Source: an uncultured Phaeodactylibacter sp. | GTDB lineage: Bacteria > Bacteroidota > Bacteroidia > Chitinophagales > Saprospiraceae | Direction of reading: 5' to 3' | DNA: 11,643 nucleotides | Assembly: GCA_913062745.1 (NCBI GenBank) | Contig: CAJXXJ010000052.1 | Span: forward strand, 1 to 11,643 | In this document: piece by piece, positions 1 to 7,138 of the stretch | Position numbering within the stretch: position 1 is the stretch's first letter | Layout: every line of letters begins with the position of its first letter | Program-made: the position numbers and the translations under genes | The notes under the pieces: model-generated | Told to the model about the DNA's origin: nothing | The model's input: the letters and a program-made list of their open reading frames with translations, nothing else | Databases searched by the model: none

Positions 1-250
1 TGACCACAAAGGCTTCCCCGTCGTTGACGATGATACGGCCTATCTGCGCCATCATGCCCCCGCTCATCTTAGTGGCCATCTTGTTTTTGGCGTAGTAAGT
101 GGTCATACCGGTAGGCATAAACATCTGCATAGCTTCCGCCCCTTCGCCGGCCAGGGTGTAGGTATATTCAATGGTGCCGTAGAAGTCCTTTTGGGCGTAC
201 AGCCCGGCGGAGAGTAGGGTACACAGGGTAAGAATCAGTAGCTTTCTCAT
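1..250 (-). CDS. Secreted DUF4412-like protein, N-terminal part (truncated by window edge)
   Basis: Reading leftward from ATG at 250-248 gives 83 complete codons that stay open to the window edge; the C-terminal part lies outside. The first 20 residues (MRKLLILTLCTLLSAGLYAQ) are a classic Bacteroidota signal peptide with cleavage near A-Q. The mature part begins KDFYGTIEYTYTLAGEG, then has a Met-rich stretch (MQMFMPTGMTTYY), KMATKMSGGMMAQ and a beta-rich IIVNDGEAFVV. This resembles DUF4412-type periplasmic or outer-membrane-associated proteins, which often have the pattern 'tYYikgnkvrmemsgg..' in this position. The resemblance is from memory of the family, so the family call is moderate; coding and secretion are well supported. 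The gene has its own candidate promoter at 275-282 and no neighbour on its strand nearby. No enzymatic function can be assigned. Confidence 0.7.
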   Translation of the reverse strand, partial: MRKLLILTLCTLLSAGLYAQKDFYGTIEYTYTLAGEGAEAMQMFMPTGMTTYYAKNKMATKMSGGMMAQIGRIIVNDGEAFVV

Positions 251-274
251 GCTTAGGATACAGTTTGTTTTTAC

Positions 275-282
275 CAAATGTA
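275..282 (-). promoter_or_regulatory. Candidate -7 promoter box (TACATTTG)
   Basis: The minus strand reads TACATTTG, an exact match to the Bacteroidota -7 consensus TAnnTTTG, about 24 bases upstream of the ATG at 250. No clear TTTG -33 element sits at the expected distance, so the call rests on the -7 match and its position only. Confidence 0.4.
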
Positions 283-459
283 CAAAAGTTTTCCGGGAGA
301 TCGTTGGGGCCTGCTTTATCGGAATCCTGACGGGAAAGGCATATCCAGGATGCACAGCTGTGTGGCATTGCCGCCTGACAGGGCAGTTGGCTACCTCCCC
401 CTGCAAGCTTCCGCAGCGGCCTCGCCGGGGCAGCCGGGCTAATGCACCAAAATAAATGT

Positions 460-467
460 TACCTTTG
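460..467 (+). promoter_or_regulatory. Candidate -7 promoter box (TACCTTTG)
   Basis: TACCTTTG followed by C matches TAnnTTTG exactly. It would drive the NYN/M50-like gene pair from a start near position 474, leaving a long untranslated leader before the ATG at 654. No -33 TTTG is evident. A promoter closer to 654 is possible. Confidence 0.35.
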
Positions 468-653
468 CCTCCCAAATAAAACGAGACGCCTTATACTCAA
501 CGGAAGCCCTGTGGCTCTAAAAAGCAATACCTGTTACATCCCGGCGGGCAAAAGCCTGCAGCACTTATACCACAACATCTTTAAACCATATCGCATTAAA
601 CCGGTACTTTATAAAATGCCCTTCGGGGAAAGAACACATACACTAAATAGATA

Positions 654-1652
654 ATGAATAATACCAATGGTTTGCCACTCACCAAGATTGGCGTATTCTA
701 CGACGGAAACTACTTTTATCACGTTAGCAACTACTACAATTACGTACACGAACGAAAGACCCGAATCAGCATCAAAGGCCTGCACGAGTTCGTGCGGCAT
801 AAAGTGGCCGAGCTCGAAGGCGACGGCACCGGCTTCAACCACTGTCAGATTGTGGACGCCCACTACTTCCGCGGCCGGCTGAGCGCATCCGAAATCAGCC
901 ATAAGGGGAAACAACTGTACTACGAGCGGGTCTTCGATGACATCCTCATGTCTGAGGGCGTCACCACCCATTACCTGCCGCTACGCAGCAACAGCTACGG
1001 CCGGAAGTCTGAAAAAGGCATCGACGTATGGCTGGCCTTAGAGGCTTTCGAGCAGGTCTTCTACAAGCAATTCGACGTGCTCGTGCTCATCGCTTCCGAT
1101 GGCGACTACGTGCCGCTTATCCGCAAAGTCAACTCCCGGGGCACCCGCGTGATGGTGCTTTCCTGGGACTTCGAGTACACCGATGACTATGGTAACAAGC
1201 GCGCTACCCGTACTTCGCAGGACTTACTGGAGGAGGTCACTTACCCGCTCGCGATGCACGAAATAATCGACAACCGCGTAAGCAAAGACAGCTATGTCGT
1301 CAACAACCTCTTCGTGCCCAAAACAGACCACTACAATAATAAAAAGGACTATAAAGGCGATCAGTACGACGATGACCGCTACGAGGAGGAAGAAGAAGAA
1401 GGAGACAGCCCGGCCATTGAGGTGTCTGAAGACGGGGAGTACCTCAGCAGCACTATTCTGTCGCTGAAGGAGGGCTTTGGCTTTATCGCCTATCCGCCCA
1501 ACAACCTGTTCTTCCACCATTCCGAGGTACAGAACTGCGACTACAACGACCTGCTGGTGGGCGACCGGGTGGAGTTCCGCCTCGGCAAAAACCAATCCAC
1601 CGGGCAGGACATCGCAGTGGACGTCTACCTGCAGGAAGAAGACGAGGAGTAG
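654..1652 (+). CDS. NYN-domain (LabA/DUF88-like) putative RNase fused to a cold-shock domain
   Basis: 332 residues. Residues about 10-205 form a NYN/PIN-like nuclease domain. The acidic metal-binding positions expected of the family are visible: D17 in VFYDGNY, D124 in KGIDVWLALEA, and D149/D151 in LIASDGDYVPLI, followed by GTRVMVLSW. A very acidic linker (about 232-262, including six Glu in a row) leads to a C-terminal cold-shock-type OB fold (about 262-326) with an RNP1-like KEGFGFIAY and an RNP2-like LFFHHSEV. The inferred role is a cytoplasmic RNA-binding ribonuclease, with the cold-shock domain as RNA-targeting module; the substrate is unknown. There is no signal peptide. The stop is 3 bases before the next ATG, so the two genes are likely co-transcribed and translationally coupled. 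ATG 654 is the natural start because the NYN first strand begins at residue 11. Confidence 0.9.
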   Translation: MNNTNGLPLTKIGVFYDGNYFYHVSNYYNYVHERKTRISIKGLHEFVRHKVAELEGDGTGFNHCQIVDAHYFRGRLSASEISHKGKQLYYERVFDDILMSEGVTTHYLPLRSNSYGRKSEKGIDVWLALEAFEQVFYKQFDVLVLIASDGDYVPLIRKVNSRGTRVMVLSWDFEYTDDYGNKRATRTSQDLLEEVTYPLAMHEIIDNRVSKDSYVVNNLFVPKTDHYNNKKDYKGDQYDDDRYEEEEEEGDSPAIEVSEDGEYLSSTILSLKEGFGFIAYPPNNLFFHHSEVQNCDYNDLLVGDRVEFRLGKNQSTGQDIAVDVYLQEEDEE

Positions 1653-1655
1653 GCC

Positions 1656-2396
1656 ATGTCAGCGGCCGGCCTGTATCTGCTATTGCTGTTGGCTTATCCG
1701 CTCATTCAGAGCCTGACTACCCTCGTTCACGAGCTGGGGCACGCGCTGCCTGCGCTGTGGCTCAGCCCGTCCGATAAGGTGGAAGTGTACATCAACTCCT
1801 ATGGCAAAAAAGAAGGGGCGTTTCGGTTCAGAGCCGGGCGCCTCACTTTATTTTACCAGCCCAGTTTATGGAAAGGGTTTGGCCGGGGCCTTACCCGGTA
1901 CGACAGGCCGGCACGGCGCTATGCTTACCGATACTGTATCATCGCCGGTGGTGTGCTGTCTACCTTGCTTACCGCTGGGGTACTGCTGCTGATTGCCCGT
2001 CAGGCCCACCTTGCTGACGCCTGGCAGGCAGCAGCCATTGTCTTTTTTGCGGCCGCCATAGTCGATTTAGTGCTCAATTTGCTGCCCTCGGCCAGGACCA
2101 TTCCGGTCTACGGCGGGCAGGTAGCCGATAATGACGGGCAACGGTTATGGCAATTATGGGCCTTTCGCCGCATTGAACAGCCCCTGCACCGCGCTCAGGC
2201 CGCCTACTACGCAGGTCAGCGGCAGCAGGCTGTGCATTTTTTGCAGGACCTGCCGCCCGGGCGGCTCTCTCCGGAGGCTTGCCGGTGGATTCTTACCGTC
2301 GCCGAAGGTTCAGAAGCACCAGCCTCGCAACTGGCCGTACTGATCCGGCGAGCAAAAGAAGGCCTCAGCCGGGCGCACGAAAGCTCTGCTCAGTAG
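1656..2396 (+). CDS. M50-like (site-2 protease type) integral membrane metallopeptidase
   Basis: 246 residues. The first hydrophobic segment (about 5-28) contains the zinc motif HELGH (H25, E26, H29). Two more membrane segments follow at about 93-115 and 122-142. The third runs into NLLP (141-144) and then ADNDGQRLW (157-165), which resembles the NxxP..LDGG signature that supplies the third zinc ligand in M50 proteases; D158 or D160 is the candidate. The last 80 residues are helical and probably cytosolic. These features suggest an intramembrane or membrane-embedded zinc peptidase. The extra 13 or so residues between NLLP and the Asp are unlike canonical RseP/SpoIVFB, so activity is uncertain. 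The start lies 3 bases after the NYN gene stop, with GAGGAG in the preceding codons as a possible ribosome-binding site. No PDZ domain is present. An unrelated HExxH membrane protein is the main alternative. Confidence 0.75.
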   Translation: MSAAGLYLLLLLAYPLIQSLTTLVHELGHALPALWLSPSDKVEVYINSYGKKEGAFRFRAGRLTLFYQPSLWKGFGRGLTRYDRPARRYAYRYCIIAGGVLSTLLTAGVLLLIARQAHLADAWQAAAIVFFAAAIVDLVLNLLPSARTIPVYGGQVADNDGQRLWQLWAFRRIEQPLHRAQAAYYAGQRQQAVHFLQDLPPGRLSPEACRWILTVAEGSEAPASQLAVLIRRAKEGLSRAHESSAQ

Positions 2397-2419
2397 GGCC
2401 TGTTTCAGCGCTTTTGGTG

Positions 2420-2427
2420 TAAATTAG
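2420..2427 (+). promoter_or_regulatory. Candidate -7 promoter box (TAAATTAG)
   Basis: TAAATTAG followed by C differs from TAnnTTTG at one base and lies about 50 bases before the hydrolase ATG, in the 81-base gap after the M50-like gene. The same near-consensus TAnnTTAGC also occurs before the DUF4870 gene. There is no clear -33 element. Confidence 0.3.
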
Positions 2428-2477
2428 CGGAGCAGCCCGCCAGGGTTCTGCAAGGGATTTCTGAAAAGTGATTGATT

Positions 2478-3353
2478 ATGACCCTCAAGGACTGGTACGA
2501 AACCGGCTACTACTACCGCCATAAGGACCATCAGATTTTTTACCAGGAAAAACCTTCGCAGCACGGCAGCGGCGAGGTGCTGGTGCTGCTGCACGGCTTT
2601 CCCACTGCTTCCTGGGACTGGCACTTGCTGTGGGAGGAGCTCTCGCTGCGCTTCCACCTGATTGCGCCGGATTTTCTGGGCTTTGGCTATTCCGACAAGC
2701 CGGCCGGGCAGGACTACCACATTGAGGAACAGGCGGACCTGGTAGAGGCGCTGCTGGCTGCCAAGGGCGTATACAAGTACCATGTGCTGGCACATGATTA
2801 TGGCGATACGGTGGCGCAGGAGCTGCTGGCGCGGGAGCGGGAGCGGGACGAAGCCCTTCGCCTGCAGTCTGTCATTCTGCTCAACGGCGGCCTCTTCCCG
2901 GAGACGCACCGGCCCCGGCCGATTCAGCAACTGCTGCTCAGCCCGCTGGGCCCTTACCTCACTCCTTTTCTAAGCCGCCGCAGCCTGCGGGTTAACTTTG
3001 AAAAGATTTTCGGGCCCGACAGCCCGCCCAAGCCGCACGGAATTGATGAATGGTGGTCGCTCATCAATTATAACAACGGGCGCCAGGTTTTCCACAAACT
3101 GATCCGCTACATGGAGGAGCGGGTGCAGCAGCGCGAGCGGTGGGTCAAAGCACTGGTGCAGCCACCCGTCATGGTGCGCTTTATTGTGGGGGAAGCAGAT
3201 CCGATCAGCGGCAGCCACGCCGCCCGGCGCTACGAAGAAGTGGTACAGCGGGGTGCCGACCTCGTCCGCCTGCCCCGCATCGGGCATTATCCGCAGACGG
3301 AAGCGCCGAAGGAAGTACTGACGCATTGCTGGGCCTTTTGGGAATCGCTGTAG
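2478..3353 (+). CDS. MEST-like alpha/beta-fold hydrolase
   Basis: 291 residues from ATG 2478; an in-frame TTG at 2472 could add two residues, but ATG is preferred. The oxyanion-region motif is HGFP (39-42), followed by APDFLGFGYSDKP. The nucleophile elbow AHDYGDT places Asp107 where most lipases and esterases have Ser, as in epoxide hydrolases and haloalkane dehalogenases. The acid candidate is D241 in VGEADPI and the general base H270 in IGHYPQ. The segments HDYGDTVAQELL and NGGLFPETHRP match, from memory, the vertebrate MEST/PEG1 protein and its bacterial relatives closely. It is probably a cytosolic hydrolase; the substrate is unknown. There is no signal peptide. The gene sits 81 bases after the M50-like gene with its own possible promoter and has no obvious functional link to neighbours. 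Confidence 0.9.
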   Translation: MTLKDWYETGYYYRHKDHQIFYQEKPSQHGSGEVLVLLHGFPTASWDWHLLWEELSLRFHLIAPDFLGFGYSDKPAGQDYHIEEQADLVEALLAAKGVYKYHVLAHDYGDTVAQELLARERERDEALRLQSVILLNGGLFPETHRPRPIQQLLLSPLGPYLTPFLSRRSLRVNFEKIFGPDSPPKPHGIDEWWSLINYNNGRQVFHKLIRYMEERVQQRERWVKALVQPPVMVRFIVGEADPISGSHAARRYEEVVQRGADLVRLPRIGHYPQTEAPKEVLTHCWAFWESL

Positions 3354-3415
3354 TGCTTTCATCGAAATCCTGTCCGGCTTCATCTATGGAACTGGCATAC
3401 CTGATGCAGAATGCC

Positions 3416-3423
3416 TACCTTAG
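3416..3423 (+). promoter_or_regulatory. Candidate -7 promoter box (TACCTTAG)
   Basis: TACCTTAG followed by C has one mismatch to TAnnTTTG and lies 33 bases before the DUF4870 ATG. A second near-match, TATATTTA at 3445-3452, is so close to the ATG that it would give an almost leaderless transcript, so 3416-3423 is preferred. Confidence 0.3.
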
Positions 3424-3456
3424 CAAAGTATTGATTCACAACTTTATATTTACAAC

Positions 3457-3840
3457 ATGGACCCATTAGATGCACCGATGACGGATGAGCACGACCACAT
3501 TCCTGACAAAGACGAAAAAATGTGGGCGACCTTTACGCACCTTGGCTTTATCGCCGGGCTCGTCATTCCGTTCGGCAACTTGATCGCACCACTTGTCATC
3601 TGGCTGGTTTATAAAGACCGCTCCTCCTACGTGGATTACCACGGCAAGGAAGCACTGAACTTTCAAATCACCCTGACCATAGGCCTGGTGATCAGTGCCA
3701 TTCTTATTTTCGTGATCGTCGGTTTCTTTCTGCTGTTTATCCTGGGGCTGGTGGGGCTGATTTTCGCCATCATCGCCGCTATCCGGGCTAACGAGGGAGA
3801 ATACTACGAGTATCCGTTCAATCTGCGGTTTATTAAGTAA
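3457..3840 (+). CDS. DUF4870 (Tic20-like) small membrane protein
   Basis: 127 residues. An acidic N-terminus (1-20) precedes KMWATFTHLGFIAGLVIPFGN, then APLVIWLVYKDRSSYVDYHGKEALNFQIT, two closely spaced membrane segments (about 70-108) and a polar tail EYYEYPFNLRFIK. The order 'aHLs.l.....P.G..i.PLiiWl.kk....vd.hgkeAlNFqit' and the Y-P-F-.-.-R-.-I end are typical of DUF4870 proteins, whose function is unknown. Four membrane helices are likely. Start ATG 3457 is preceded by AT-rich sequence; an in-frame ATG at 3478 is an alternative that would remove only seven residues. The gene is probably transcribed alone and ends at the hairpin at 3862-3900. Confidence 0.9.
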   Translation: MDPLDAPMTDEHDHIPDKDEKMWATFTHLGFIAGLVIPFGNLIAPLVIWLVYKDRSSYVDYHGKEALNFQITLTIGLVISAILIFVIVGFFLLFILGLVGLIFAIIAAIRANEGEYYEYPFNLRFIK

Positions 3841-3861
3841 TTGATTTTTTCCGCCCGACTG

Positions 3862-3900
3862 TAATAAGGCCCGATCAGTGTTGCTGATCGGGCCTTATTA
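3862..3900. terminator. Bidirectional transcription terminator hairpin
   Basis: The arms TAATAAGGCCCGATCAG (3862-3878) and its exact complement (3884-3900) form a 17-bp perfect stem with a 5-base loop (TGTTG). It sits between two convergent genes, 22 bases after the DUF4870 stop and one base before the stop codon of the leftward gene. The stem ends in TTATTA on both strands, giving a partial U-rich tail in each direction. Confidence 0.85.
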
Positions 3901-3901
3901 G

Positions 3902-6900
3902 TTACCGCAATAAACTCACATCCCCCTTCGCCTGCTCTACCCTGCCGTCCGGCCATTCCACTTCGATGTAGTAGGCGTACACCTCAATTGGAGCCGCCTG
4001 CCCGCGGAAAGTGCCGTCCCACGGCAGGCGCGGGTCGGTGATGGGCAAATCTTCCCGTTCGTGCAGCAGGGCACCCCAGCGGTTGAAGACCATGAAACGG
4101 CGCACCCGCAGCTCCTGCAGGCCGAAGACCGGGCCAAAGGCATCATTGCGCCCGTCCCCGTTGGGCGAAAAGGCATTGGGCATGGCAAAACCTCGCTGCT
4201 CCTCTACCGTCACCAGCACATCATCGGTGGCGCTGCAGCCCAGGCTGTCTGTAATTTCCAGCTGGTAGAGCTGGGTCTGCAAAGGGCTGGCCTGGGTGAG
4301 CAGGCAGGTATCGCAGGACAAGCCTTCCGGAGGCGACCACTGCACCAGCGGCATCGACAGGTTGGTACTGCCCTGCAAGGCTACGGAGCCCCCCTGCACG
4401 ACAGACTGCGCCGGGCCGGCATCCACGGCAACCGGCGCAGGAGCCGGCAGCACCAGTGCCGTATCGAGGCGGCAGCCGCCTGAGCCGGTTATGCTCAGCT
4501 CATAGCTGCCCGCAGGCAAGCCGTCAAAGGCAGGGCCGGGCTGCGGAGCACTGCCCGACAGCGCGTACGCATACGGCGGCGTGCCGCCTTCCACGCTGGC
4601 TACAGCGATTTCGCCGCTCTCCTCCCCGGCGCAGCGCGGCGGCAGCAGGCTGAAAGCAGCGCTGAGGGGAGGCGCTAAGAGCACTTCGGAAGAGCCGGCG
4701 GCGGTGCAGCCGTTGCTGCCGGTTACCGTTACGCTGTAGGTGCCCGGAGCGCTGACTTCCAGGCTGCTGCCCTGCGAGCCATCCGGCCAGGCGTAGGCGG
4801 CGGCAGGCCCGGCTTCCAGCACCGCCGTGCTGCCTTCGCACAGCAGCAGGCTGTCCGGAAGGCCAGCATCCGGGGCAGGCAGCACGCTCAGCGACAGGCA
4901 GCGCGTGGAGTCGCAGCCGCTGCTGCTCGTGTAGCTAATGCAGATGGTGGTATCCTGTCCCAGCTGCAGCCCCTCCCAGCTGTAGGGCTCGCCCTCGCAG
5001 GCGGTGGCTTCTTCTTCTATCCGTACGGAGTCCGCAAAAAAAAGCTGCAGCTGATAGGCAGAGTCGCAGCCCGCCGCAGTAGTGTAGAGGGCGCTGAGCA
5101 GCGTATCCGACGTATACTCCTGCCCCTGCCAGATAAAGGCTTCCCCGCTGCACAGCTGCAGGTTTTCTTCAAACAGCAGCGGCTCTTCCGGCTCCGTAAC
5201 CTCGGCAGTAGCGGCCTGCGTGCAGCCTGCTGCATCCGTCACTGTGAGGCTGTAAGTGCCCGCCGGCAGGCCGCTGAGCGGGTTGCCGGCTGGGCCGCCC
5301 GACCAGCTGTAGCTGTAGGGGGGCAGCCCGCCCTGCGGGATGGCCAGTATGCTGCCGCTGCTGCCGCCCCGGCAGAGCGCCGGGCTGGCTTGCAGGCTTA
5401 CGCCCGAAAAATCAGAAAAGCTGACCTCTATAGTGTCGGCAGCCGTGCAGCCCGCCGTATTGGATGCTTGCAGCCAGTAAATGCCGGGGCTTTCCGCCAG
5501 AAGGCTGCTGCCGCTGCTGCCGTCGCTCCACAGGTAGTTTTGCAGCCCGCCGGGGGCTTGCAAAAGCAGGCTGCCGCCGGGGCAGAGCACCGTATCTGCG
5601 CCCAGGCTAAAGGCGGGCGGCGCTGCTATTTCGACCGTGACCGCAGCCGTATCCGCCGGGCAGCCGGGGCTGTCTTGTAGGTAAAGGTAGGTGCCGGGGG
5701 CGTCTGTGGCCGGGTCGAATACCCCGCTGCCCGGCTGCCACTGCCCGCCGGGGGCAGGGCTGCCGCTCAGAGCTGCAAACAAATCTGTGGCCGGGGCATC
5801 CGGGCATAACGACAGGCTGCCGTCTTCTCCTGCACTGGGCGTACTGCTGAATATTGGCAAATAAGCTACTGCCGTATCTGACACATTATTGGCGGCGTAG
5901 GCGATGAATCGCACCTGCCGCTCGCCGGGCTGCGGGGGCATAGCGGTATTGGTATAGCGCAGCGCCTGCAGGGCTTGCTCCCAGGCTTGCAGGCTCGGGC
6001 GCAGGGGCGCGCTCAGCAGCAGCGCCGGGCCGCCGCCCCCCGCCTCAATGCTGTCTGCCCCCAGAAAGGATAGCGACTCGGCTGTGCCGTCTAAAGTACC
6101 GCTGAGCAATACGCGGATGGAGTCTACATAGCCCAGCTCAGAATCGATGACGGCATCAGCGTCCACTACCGGCAGTGCGCCGGGGGAGCAGGCCGTATCG
6201 GCAGCGTAAGAAAGCAGGGGGGCCGTACTGTCGTCCTGGTCAGGGTCGAGGATGAGGGCGCAGGGGGGTGGGGTGAGTTCTAAGATGGATGCAGTAGACA
6301 AAACACGGTGCGGCAGTTCGCAGCCAATATCTATCCTCTGCTGATTTTCGAAGTCTATAACATCCATTAAAAAACGGTTGTCTAGAATAGACCACCTAAA
6401 ACCATAAGTAATAGTGCTGTCGCAGGACAATTGCAGGGTCACCATATCGTCTATAACACCTTCTTCTATGGGATCTACAGCAATGACTTGCGCACTATTG
6501 TCAAAGTTATCTCTATCCAGGTAGTTGATCCCTGCCACATTGCCGTAATACAGGCTATCATTTCTTATCGTCAAACCAAACCCCCATCCGACTTGAGACG
6601 CCTCCGCCGGGCTTACAATTTCGGTCTCTCCGGTATTGACGTTCCCGATACCAATTGGGCCAGCATCCCCAATCAACCTGTACGCATAAAAAATGGAGTC
6701 ATTAACAAACTGAATTTCGGCAAAGTTTGTGTAAAATGACCCCACAAAAGTTAAATCACCGTTGGTTGAATTGATAGAATAAAAGTCTCCGGTATCATTG
6801 TCTATTACATATAACTCCCCTGAAGGGGTATAGCTAAAATATGGATCTAATAACATGCTTGCAAGCGAGCTGTCCAAGACAGTAAAGGTACATTCAGATG

Positions 6901-7045
6901 GGTCAAGAACACCAACTCTGCTATCTGTACCAGTAGCATCAATAGTATATTTAACTAAAACCTCTTGTGCTTGCAGAGTAACTGCGAGAAATGGGCAATA
7001 GCACAGCAAGAGAGAAACAACCCAAAGAAAGCTGACTTGATTCAT
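3902..7045 (-). CDS. Large T9SS type B surface protein with SprB-like repeats and gliding-motility C-terminal domain
   Basis: 1047 residues. The signal peptide is 1-27 (ending LQAQ). Residues about 28-260 are rich in 'ELYVIDNDTGDFYSINSTNG'-type strands and resemble a beta-propeller. Residues about 262-398 are a cadherin-like strand domain. Then come Ig/PKD-like modules with paired cysteines. Two modules around 480-545 and 725-790 are clearly paralogous, as are two C-G-E-x-W-GCDS modules (627-670, 677-722). Two SprB-like repeats (about 555-617 and 806-866) carry GGxPPYxYxxSG and GLPAGxYxLxxT. The end (953-1047) is the CHU_C/type B sorting domain: PNAFSPNGDGRND, VFNRWG, WDGTFRG and a final KGDVSLLR. 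It is probably exported by T9SS and held on the cell surface, with an adhesive or binding role. Codons 1 to about 257 are far more AT-rich than the rest (see findings). No catalytic motif was recognised. Confidence 0.93.
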   Translation of the reverse strand: MNQVSFLWVVSLLLCYCPFLAVTLQAQEVLVKYTIDATGTDSRVGVLDPSECTFTVLDSSLASMLLDPYFSYTPSGELYVIDNDTGDFYSINSTNGDLTFVGSFYTNFAEIQFVNDSIFYAYRLIGDAGPIGIGNVNTGETEIVSPAEASQVGWGFGLTIRNDSLYYGNVAGINYLDRDNFDNSAQVIAVDPIEEGVIDDMVTLQLSCDSTITYGFRWSILDNRFLMDVIDFENQQRIDIGCELPHRVLSTASILELTPPPCALILDPDQDDSTAPLLSYAADTACSPGALPVVDADAVIDSELGYVDSIRVLLSGTLDGTAESLSFLGADSIEAGGGGPALLLSAPLRPSLQAWEQALQALRYTNTAMPPQPGERQVRFIAYAANNVSDTAVAYLPIFSSTPSAGEDGSLSLCPDAPATDLFAALSGSPAPGGQWQPGSGVFDPATDAPGTYLYLQDSPGCPADTAAVTVEIAAPPAFSLGADTVLCPGGSLLLQAPGGLQNYLWSDGSSGSSLLAESPGIYWLQASNTAGCTAADTIEVSFSDFSGVSLQASPALCRGGSSGSILAIPQGGLPPYSYSWSGGPAGNPLSGLPAGTYSLTVTDAAGCTQAATAEVTEPEEPLLFEENLQLCSGEAFIWQGQEYTSDTLLSALYTTAAGCDSAYQLQLFFADSVRIEEEATACEGEPYSWEGLQLGQDTTICISYTSSSGCDSTRCLSLSVLPAPDAGLPDSLLLCEGSTAVLEAGPAAAYAWPDGSQGSSLEVSAPGTYSVTVTGSNGCTAAGSSEVLLAPPLSAAFSLLPPRCAGEESGEIAVASVEGGTPPYAYALSGSAPQPGPAFDGLPAGSYELSITGSGGCRLDTALVLPAPAPVAVDAGPAQSVVQGGSVALQGSTNLSMPLVQWSPPEGLSCDTCLLTQASPLQTQLYQLEITDSLGCSATDDVLVTVEEQRGFAMPNAFSPNGDGRNDAFGPVFGLQELRVRRFMVFNRWGALLHEREDLPITDPRLPWDGTFRGQAAPIEVYAYYIEVEWPDGRVEQAKGDVSLLR

Positions 7046-7073
7046 GAGATTGTGAAGTATAGTGATCCAAAAT

Positions 7074-7109
7074 AAGCCAAGCCTGATCGTGAATCACCAG
7101 GCTTGGCTT
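7074..7109 (-). terminator. Rho-independent terminator after the phase-variable gene
   Basis: The 12-bp perfect arms AAGCCAAGCCTG (7074-7085) and CAGGCTTGGCTT (7098-7109) enclose a 12-base loop. On the minus strand the stem is followed by ATTTTGG, a short U-rich run. It lies 30 bases after the stop of the upstream T9SS type A gene and 29 bases before the start of the type B gene, so the two surface genes are probably separate transcription units. Confidence 0.7.
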
Positions 7110-7138
7110 TGAATTAGGCTTCAAAGAAGAGTACAACC

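Larger units (their letters stand above)
251..653. other. Divergent intergenic region (about 400 bases)
   Basis: This gap separates the leftward secreted protein from the rightward NYN gene. It holds one -7-like box on each strand (275-282 minus, 460-467 plus). No tRNA, strong hairpin or convincing short gene was seen. Open frames crossing it have no recognisable motifs and no good ribosome-binding context. If the plus-strand box is used, the NYN mRNA would carry a leader of roughly 180 bases. The last 60 bases before the NYN gene are AT-rich, as is common upstream of Bacteroidota starts. Confidence 0.6.

Noticed and set aside
442..654. 70-codon plus-strand open frame upstream of the NYN gene
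   Set aside because: It has no motifs, no ribosome-binding context, and the candidate -7 box lies inside its first codons.
609..971. 120-codon minus-strand open frame over the start of the NYN gene
   Set aside because: It is a shadow of the NYN coding sequence, which has clear nuclease motifs in the other orientation.
4061..4483. Several plus-strand open frames within 4.0-5.7 kb
   Set aside because: They are Arg/Ala/Pro/Ser-rich shadows of the GC-rich repeat region of the type B protein.
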